A stretch of DNA of 64,000 nt, from the NCBI RefSeq assembly GCF_003672135.1, contig NC_039507.1:11966290-12030289 (forward strand), read 5' to 3'. Source of the DNA: Ooceraea biroi (Eukaryota; Arthropoda; Insecta; Hymenoptera; Formicidae). The position numbers were made by a program, and so were the translations under genes. This document shows positions 58,970 to 64,000 of this stretch, in pieces; the stretch's first letter is position 1, and every line of letters starts with the position of its first letter. Below the pieces are notes generated by a model that did not search any database, was not told the DNA's origin, and worked only from the letters and a program-made list of their open reading frames with translations.

Positions 58970-59633
58970 TCACAGGTAAATATAGAAATGCACATGAGTG
59001 TAATATTTATTGTCAATAAATTAATTTATCATTATACACATTTTTTCTTGATAGTTTACAGAAAATTTTTACGTAATTCAATTCGATGATGGGGATAGTA
59101 TTAGTCCCTAATAACTGGTTGCGGGTATCCGATGACAATAACAAGCAACAGATTTGTTTCTATCCGAATTACAATGCGAAAAAGAGGCTGAATAAGGCTA
59201 TACAGAATAAGGAAATGCCGGATTGAAAAAATAGAAAAGCTGGCTGGGCGATATATGACGTACTACGCATTTTTGCTTCAGCAGTTATATCTACTATTAT
59301 TTGTTGAAACCCACTTCCCTTATTCTTTGTGTTAGAATAAAATTCATTTTTTTTCTTCTTGGTAATATCAATGCAATGAATAAAATCAAAGTAATGTAAA
59401 TAAGGGTTTATATATTAATAGCAATACGTAATAAATGAAATTAAAAATTACTTAGACTTGATTCATAGGACCGATAAAGAAAGAATTAATTCCTTTTATT
59501 GAAAACTGAAATTTTCTTTTAACATCAAGCTGTCAACATATAATTCACACTACTTTTGATTGTCTATCTATGTTTTGTATTTATCATTTTCAATTATATT
59601 CAGATACTTTTGAACGAGGCCAAGAAAAGTTAA

Positions 59634-60796
59634 GGGGGGAGGGTCAAGTAAACGGCAGTTTTTTCCCAAATTTTGTTTAAACAGATGGAAAGAGTTATTA
59701 AATCGGAACAAAGTACATCATAATATTCATGATTTAAGGTATATTATAAAATTTTTTTATGTTGAAAAAGTTCAAAATGGCGGCGCAGCAGCTGCTTGAA
59801 GTCGGCTCCTCGGATTTGCGCCGTGCAACGCTCAGGTCGCTCTAATTAACTGAAAGCAAAAAACCAAAGTTTTTTTGTTAAAATGCGTTCATATGCTTTG
59901 CATGAACCTAAATTTAACAAAAAACAGCGAAAATTAAAAATTCAGGACCATTTTGAAAAAAAGTACTTTTTTCTTTACAAACAAATGGCAAAAAACAATG
60001 TTTATTATTAATTTTTTAATGAACCTTTAGGTTCATGCAAAGGCCAATAAGTTAAAGAATATATGTGCCAAAGCTCGTTACGATCGGTTAAAAATTGTAG
60101 GTGCTACAGTGCATGGCGCGCGAAATTTTACGTTTTGAGAAAAACGCGTTTAAAGTTTTCGGTAGAGAAAAGTTGTGTTAAGGGGACTTACGGCTAATGT
60201 AAGCTTAGTCTGCGATGCCAGGACCGTATAATAAGCCTTCCTCCTCTGCAAACTCATCCATTTTAGCCGCTAGTTCCTGTTTTCGAGCTGTTCTGGCCTC
60301 TTTTGATGTGCTTTGGGTGCGGCGGTCCTGCCTGTCCACGCGGTGTTTGTCGTACTCATCAGCGACTTGTTTGCAATGCAGACCGATTTGCAGTTGCATA
60401 TCATTCATAATTTCTAAAGTGAATGTATAGCCATCGTTGAACATGCCTCCGGCCAAATAAGCAGCAATTTGTATAATTTTCGAGCCGCAGTTTAGATTTT
60501 TCGAAAACAGCCGAGCACAAACTATTGCTTTCCCTCGTCAGTAGTGCCATTTAGTGTCAAAATAGCAAAAACAGCAAGTCTATTTGGCTAAGGGACCGAA
60601 AGGTAAATCGTTCACGCACGCGGTTGTATACCTGCGCTCGGCGTCGTTCGGAGCACGTTACTTCAATGACTCCGTATGGACACTTAGACTTCGCATTTCG
60701 ACTCACGGCTTTAGGAACACATTCTCCAGATGTTACATGAATTTTCTAAGCAATAAAAAAAATGAAAAAAATGACCGTTTACTTGACCCTCCCCCC
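59634..60796. mobile_element. Kolobok-like non-autonomous element with TTAA duplication
   Basis: Inverted ends GGGGGGAGGGTCAAGTAAAC, with TTAA at 59630-59633 and 60797-60800. Inside is a short C-terminal transposase fragment on the minus strand. It is inserted in exon 2 of the DUF4806-type gene. Confidence 0.85.
60205..60456 (-). pseudogene. transposase C-terminal fragment of the Kolobok-like element
   Basis: MAGGMFNDGYTFTLEIMNDM, QIGLHCKQVADEYD, then EARTARKQELAAKMDEF and a terminal LLYGPGIAD. This end is typical of a large insect transposase family with a Mutator-like DDE domain found in TTAA-targeting elements; I recall that association but cannot test it here. Only about 80 residues remain. 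The rest of the gene is missing. Confidence 0.55.
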
Positions 60797-61584
60797 TTAA
60801 GGATGGCTGAAAATATATCTGACATAAATACTGAGGATGAAGAAAATATGAAACAAACACGGCATAACAGAGCTGCTGCAAAAAAATTTACGTCTGACGA
60901 TGAATCTTTCGATACAGAAGTGGATTCTGGCCTACTTCCTCCTTTACCAGATCCGAAGGAATTTTCTGGATCACAACAGTTATTTCATTCGGAAAAGTTT
61001 GCACGGATTTTGGCGATCTATGAAAATCCGATTATTTTATCCGAAAGACACAATCAACATAGGTCAAGCTGAGAAGCAAAAACAGAAGATAATTCAGCAA
61101 GAAATGGAAGTGATTGCTAAACATAAGAAAAAAAGAGTTGGAAAATAAAAATCAACAAGGTTTTATCAATGAAGATAATGTTTATTCCATTCGATGAATA
61201 TAACAAAGAGTTAACAACTCATCTTCGTAAAAATAATGAAGATGAATCTCACAAAGGTTAAATATATTGATAACTTTTTTAAATATAATATTTTTAAATA
61301 TAATTCAAGATATTTTAATTTTTAGTGTTGAAGGAAATTTTAAGAAAAGTTAATCGCATCTTAGTTGAAATTACATACATCGACAGAAGGCTCAGTAGAT
61401 TAGAAAATAAAACAGACCGCATTACAAATAAAATCGAGATTCATGTAAATACTGTCGAAGAAGCTTTTGCTTTCGACACCATTTCTTCGATAGATGAGCT
61501 GCAATTGTTTGAACAAAATTTAAAAAATGAAGAATTTTTCGTGAAAATGATAAATGTTTATTTTCATACTTTATAATTACAATT

Positions 61585-61620
61585 TAAAAAATGATAGATC
61601 ATCTATTAGTATCCACCCTG
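61585..61620. mobile_element. orphan CACCCTG-TA end
   Basis: Ends CCACCCTG-TATATA with no partner nearby. It lies in the intron between the coiled-coil exon and the GGTNPT exon of the DUF4806-type gene. Confidence 0.4.
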
Positions 61621-61869
61621 TATATATGATACCGCAATATTTACATATTTTATATTTTTAATTATTTACATATTTTAAATTATTTCAGATAAACCTTTTG
61701 AAATTGAAAGGCGGAACAAATCCTACAAGACATGATAAAAAATATTTTCAAAACATTAATAAAGGACGAAATATTAATGTTATATAGCTGGAAAGGAACT
61801 CGAAGAAAAAATGCATTCCGAAGTTTCAAAATTGTTAGTTTAATTATAGGTAAAAGATTTCAAAATATA

Positions 61870-62415
61870 CAGGGTGTCCCAGACTTATCGTATCACCGGT
61901 TCAGGGTAGACTCCTGATGTCATTCCAAGACGAAAGTTCCTCAATAAAATGTCAAGGGTGGCGTAGTTTTGGCGCTATAAGGGGTTGAAGATATCCTATC
62001 CATGTATGTACAGAATTTTCCCGCGTTCAGGGACGGCTGGTTTTCTGTCGCGGGAACGCGCCGCACTTCACGTATGTTTTGACAGTTCCGCGTGTATCGC
62101 GATTTCGTGCACTATAGTAAGCGATCGATCCGTCTTTTCTTGTTGGTCATACTGCCGATGTCGCAGAAAGTCGGACGGTAATGCGCGAAAATCCCGCGAA
62201 AAATTAAGATGGAATTGATCGGTGCGCGATGTGCGGGGTCCCTTCGACCCGCCGTCACTGAACGCGGGAAAAATCTGTACATGGATAGAATATATTCAAC
62301 CCATTATAGCGCTGAAACTACGCCATCCTCGACATTTTGAAAGAGGAACTTTCGTCTCAGAATGATCTCAGGAGTCTACCCTGAAGCGGTGATACGGTAA
62401 GTCTGAGACACCCTG
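61870..62415. mobile_element. MITE with CAGGGTGTCCCAGACTTA ends
   Basis: Inverted arms of about 170 bp and TA on both sides. It sits in the last intron of the DUF4806-type gene. A single end of the same family is at 40410-40497. Confidence 0.85.
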
Positions 62416-62888
62416 TATATAGTCGTTGTTGTTGTATTTCGAAATTAACTATTTCTGCTGATTTCTTCTATCTCTTTCGACATTGTGATCACCATAATGT
62501 GAAACAAGCATCGATTAGTAGAAATGGTTATATATATTGGAACACAGCCTAATATCGTTTATGATGATAATATTTATAGTATTATAAATTGATATACATA
62601 TATGTGTAGCTATTGTTCGATTACACGACGCAAATTCAACCGAGGAAATAATTGCAAAAGTTATGATCAATAGGATCGTTGAAGCTCCTGCACGTGTTCG
62701 AAGAATTGCGTGAGTAAATATCTATTATATGTATATATTTTTAATATTTATTATAAAAATTGTATATCAATTGAGACTTTTTTAACGTAATTTGTTCCTA
62801 ATAATCTTTTATTGTATTCATTATATTGTTTTCTATTCAAAATAAATATTGAAATGAATATTGAAAGATTTGGTATTTCTTGTAATTA

Positions 62889-63750
62889 TCAAGTGACGCG
62901 GTAGCGTCGCGACGCCAAGTACATAAAAAAATAAATAGCCGCATATAATCAATATCGAATGTTACTAATTTTAAAAAAATTATTAAAAATTATTAAAAAA
63001 TGTGATACATAGGAAATGTTTTATTTCACGATAAAGATATAAATTGCAAGTAATTGCAAGCAACATCATCGACGACGACGACGATGACGTTGTACCACGT
63101 CGATGACGACGACAACAATGACGACGACGTTGCACCACTTCGACGACGACAACAACGACGACAATGACGTTGCACCACGTCGACGACGACAACAACGACG
63201 ACGACGTTGCACCACATCGACGACGACGACAACGATGACGATGACGTTGCACCACGTCAACGACGACGACGACGGCGACGTTGCACCACGTCGATGACGA
63301 CGACGACGACGACGTTGCGACATAAATTGCAAGTAATTGCAAACAACATCATCGACGACGATGACGTTGCAGCACGTCGATGACGACGACGACAACGATG
63401 ACGACGACGATGATGACGATGACGTTGCACCACGTCGATGACGACGACGACAACAACGACGACGACGTTGCACCACGTCGATGACGGCGACAACAATACC
63501 TGCAACGTCGTCGTCGTCGTCGTCGTCGTCGTGCAACGTCGTCATCGTCGTTGTCGTCGTCGTCATCGACGTGCTGCAACGTCGTCATCATCATCGACGT
63601 GGTGCAACGTCATCGTCGTCGTCGTCGTCGTTGTTGTCGCCGTCATCGACGTGGTGCAACGTCATATTAGTTAGTGAGAAAGGGATTGACAGATTGACTG
63701 CACCAATTTCATTGCATAACGTCGAGCGCTACCACATTCATTGCATAAAA
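62889..63750. repeat. right member of the 14-kb-spaced inverted repeat, split by a satellite
   Basis: 62889-62933 is the inverse of 48672-48718 (GCGTCGCGACGCCAAGTACA). 63710-63745 is the inverse of 48593-48640 (CGTCGAGCGCTACCA). The GAC/GTC satellite lies between. Confidence 0.65.
63058..63663. repeat. complex GAC/GTC satellite with strand switch
   Basis: Blocks of (GAC)n/(ACG)n punctuated by ACGTTGCACCACGTCGATGA. From about 63512 the strand bias flips to (GTC)n, making a long self-complementary tract. A leader ATAAATTGCAAGTAATTGCAA occurs at 63038 and 63323, so part of the array repeats every 285 bp or so. All open frames here are products of the repeat. Confidence 0.9.
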
Positions 63751-64000
63751 TTATAAAACTCAAAAATGATTTATGTGAAAGTAAAACTATATTGTTAAAG
63801 TTATAATAAAAAATATTGTAAATCACATAGAGAAATTTTGTTAGCAAAACAGAAAAAAGTATAAAATACATAAAAATAATTTACATTATATAAAAATCAA
63901 AAGATTATTTTTAATAAAACTTATTACAAAGTGCATCAGAACGATGTACGTGTTAGCATGCAAAATAATTGATAATAAAACATATAAAAAGAAATTATGT
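63664..64000. other. AT-rich end of window, no gene
   Basis: After the inverted-repeat motif at 63710-63745 nothing is recognised. Confidence 0.5.

Larger units (their letters stand above)
58970..62713 (+). pseudogene. DUF4806-type gene (third copy), near complete but decayed
   Basis: Exon pieces: possibly 58928-58974 (MRAISFPKNEERIF); 59055-59275 (FYVIQFDDGDSIS, frameshift, VPNNWL, EMPD stop, GWAIYDVLRIFAS); 59604-59633 joined across a TTAA element to 60801-61090 (FERGQEKLRMAENISDINTE, acidic and basic stretches); 61326-61556 (coiled-coil-like LKEILRKVNRIL, then ISSIDELQLFEQNL); 61690-61849 (GGTNPTRHDK, frameshift, LYSWKGTRRKNAFRSFKI); and 62609-62713 (STEEIIAKVMINRIVEAPAR, stop). The order matches the gene at 1.9-9.5 kb exon by exon. 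Lesions: two frameshifts, one TGA for Trp, and the TTAA insertion. Function unknown. Confidence 0.7.

Noticed and set aside
62983..63756. Seven overlapping frames of Ser, Asp or Arg runs
   Set aside because: Products of the GAC/GTC satellite in different frames, not genes.

Overview
The window is AT-rich, intron-bearing insect DNA, most likely from an ant or another hymenopteran. The grounds are dense mariner/Tc1 elements with TA target duplications, short (CCTAA)n tracts of the insect telomere type, Penelope-like retroelements and DUF4806-type proteins. No host single-copy gene, tRNA or rRNA could be identified. Almost everything I can explain is a transposon, a relic, or transposons nested inside one another.

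Layout. (1) 1-19159: a pogo-like transposon of about 19 kb with 0.49-kb terminal inverted repeats and TA at both ends; the window starts on its left TA. Its own transposase is at 15.1-16.5 kb. It is inflated by a 13.2-kb two-gene CMC/CACTA-like transposon (1255-14428), which itself holds a 5-kb palindrome with two identical DD41D mariner-type transposases, a small non-autonomous relative (8534-8890), and a foldback element with an 8-bp target duplication carrying a GC-rich hairpin. (2) 19.2-22.6 kb: MITEs and unassigned DNA. (3) 22.6-30.2 kb: a second giant palindrome (arms about 2.9 kb) with a DD43D mariner-like pseudogene in each arm and a Penelope-like element (reverse transcriptase plus GIY-YIG nuclease) at its centre. 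(4) 30.2-43.9 kb: foldback copies, nested mariners, an RT-less Penelope inverted repeat, an interrupted Tc1-like element and several MITEs. (5) 43.9-48.6 kb: a decayed Penelope-like element with nested insertions, one of which has its empty site preserved nearby. (6) 48.6-63.8 kb: a region bracketed by inverted repeats, holding a PIF/Harbinger relic, a near-intact mariner, a Helitron-like element, Kolobok-like TTAA elements, two more decayed copies of the transposase + DUF4806 pair, and a complex GAC/GTC satellite.

The most interesting system is the two-gene transposon. A DUF4218/TNP2-like transposase is followed downstream, on the same strand, by a multi-exon gene for a DUF4806-type protein. 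This order occurs three times here (1.3-14.4 kb minus, 53.5-56.5 kb minus, 56.9-62.7 kb plus). In the best copy both genes lie between matching 12-bp ends flanked by a 2-bp duplication. I infer that the DUF4806 protein is an accessory (TnpA-like) transposition factor of this family. All three copies are broken.
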